Shown here: positions 29,761 through 30,131 of the stretch, in pieces | How the letters are laid out: the number at the start of each line of letters is the position of its first letter | Position numbering within the stretch: the first letter of the stretch is position 1 | Virus record (IMG/VR): IMGVR_UViG_3300036767_000990 | Span: 1 to 30,131 of that record | Strand: one strand, 5' to 3' | Source of the DNA: a virus | DNA length: 30,131 nucleotides | Made by a program: the position numbers and the translations under genes | Notes under the pieces: generated by a model | Database searches by the model: none | The model's input: only the letters and a program-made list of their open reading frames with translations | What the model was told of the DNA's origin: nothing

Positions 29761-30131
29761 ATGGGGCTACCACAAAAGGTATTTTATTCTGTGAATGAGG
29801 TTGCAGCACGTTGGGAATGTTCGCTGGCAGATATCGCGGGCTGGGCATCGGTGGGGTATTTCGACATTGTGACGGTCATGTCGTCAAAGAAGGCAGGTGG
29901 AGATCCGCGTCTTGAGGGTTTTGTCTGTGTAGCCGTGACCGACGTGTTGCCGATCCTGCGGGGCTACGGCAAAGCAGCAAAGAAAGCTGACTTAGGACGC
30001 ATGCGGTACTGTAACCTGAGGTCTGGAAATTTCGTTGGCGATTGCGCTGTGCGCCCCTGCCGGGGCATGCCCCGGCAGGGGCGGTCCATTCTGGTATTCC
30101 ATGGAGTTGCAAAACCAACCGTGGAGGACCG
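29761..30131 (+). CDS. Protein of unknown function, runs off the right edge
   Basis: The frame is open from the ATG at 29761 to the end of the window, at least 123 codons. AGGAGG lies 9 bases upstream. The N-terminus (LPQKVFYSVNEVAARWECSL, then ADIAGWASVGYFDIVTVM) looks like a small helix-turn-helix of the kind found in hypothetical proteins of phages from this order. The later part becomes unlike a normal protein where a 32-base palindrome crosses it (residues RPCRGMPRQG). The gene may have been invaded by a palindromic element, or the real gene may end elsewhere. It is the only plus-strand gene at the right end and diverges from the early operon. Confidence 0.6.
   Translation, partial: MGLPQKVFYSVNEVAARWECSLADIAGWASVGYFDIVTVMSSKKAGGDPRLEGFVCVAVTDVLPILRGYGKAAKKADLGRMRYCNLRSGNFVGDCAVRPCRGMPRQGRSILVFHGVAKPTVED
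30052..30083. repeat. Perfect 32-base palindrome inside a reading frame
   Basis: The two 16-base arms meet at the central CATG (30066-30069) and are exact complements; the arm core is CCCCTGCCGGGG. It would form a very stable hairpin. No T-tract follows, so it is not a standard terminator. It resembles a REP-like palindromic unit inserted in the right-edge gene. Confidence 0.85.

Overview
The window is most of a lambda-type siphophage genome, almost certainly a prophage. The host is probably an alphaproteobacterium of the Rhodobacterales: the DUF6441, DUF6950 and GC-rich tail-tip proteins look like those of that order, and codon use is GC-rich. I see no tRNA, rRNA, integrase, lysis gene, CRISPR array or clear att site, so both phage ends probably lie outside the window or are not recognisable here.

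Layout. All phage backbone genes run on the minus strand and read from right to left. The right end (29340 to 26486) is an early operon of five genes joined by 4-base ATGA overlaps: an AlpA/MerR-like DNA-binding protein, an unknown, a VRR-NUC nuclease, a helix-turn-helix replication initiator with iteron-like repeats inside its gene, and an unknown last gene in the position of lambda Q. Next comes a control region with a Rho-independent terminator. The late operon follows: ParB-methyltransferase, TerS, TerL, gpW, portal, S49 protease with a nested scaffold gene, decoration protein, major capsid protein, two head-tail completion proteins, tail terminator, tail tube, a G/GT chaperone pair made by a -1 ribosomal frameshift, tape measure, tail-tip proteins, J and a small last gene. 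Many lengths match lambda closely (TerS 180, gpW 69 and capsid 340 residues, against 181, 68 and 341).

The striking part is what sits between these genes. Five complete toxin-antitoxin modules lie on the plus strand at gene junctions of the late operon: RelE/HigA, VapBC, HipBA, a DUF1778-GNAT (TacAT-like) pair and CcdAB. A lone ParD is on the minus strand. A DUF3489 gene, a Fic gene and, at the left edge, a YecA/SEC-C gene are also on the plus strand. Most of these cargo genes end within a few bases of the stop codon of the phage gene they face, and the toxin modules have compact promoters with inverted-repeat operators of their own. The morphogenesis operon is thus studded with independently expressed addiction modules transcribed against it.

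The right edge has a regulatory region with an attenuator-like structure, repeated operator-like boxes, and a plus-strand gene that runs off the window and contains a perfect 32-base palindrome.
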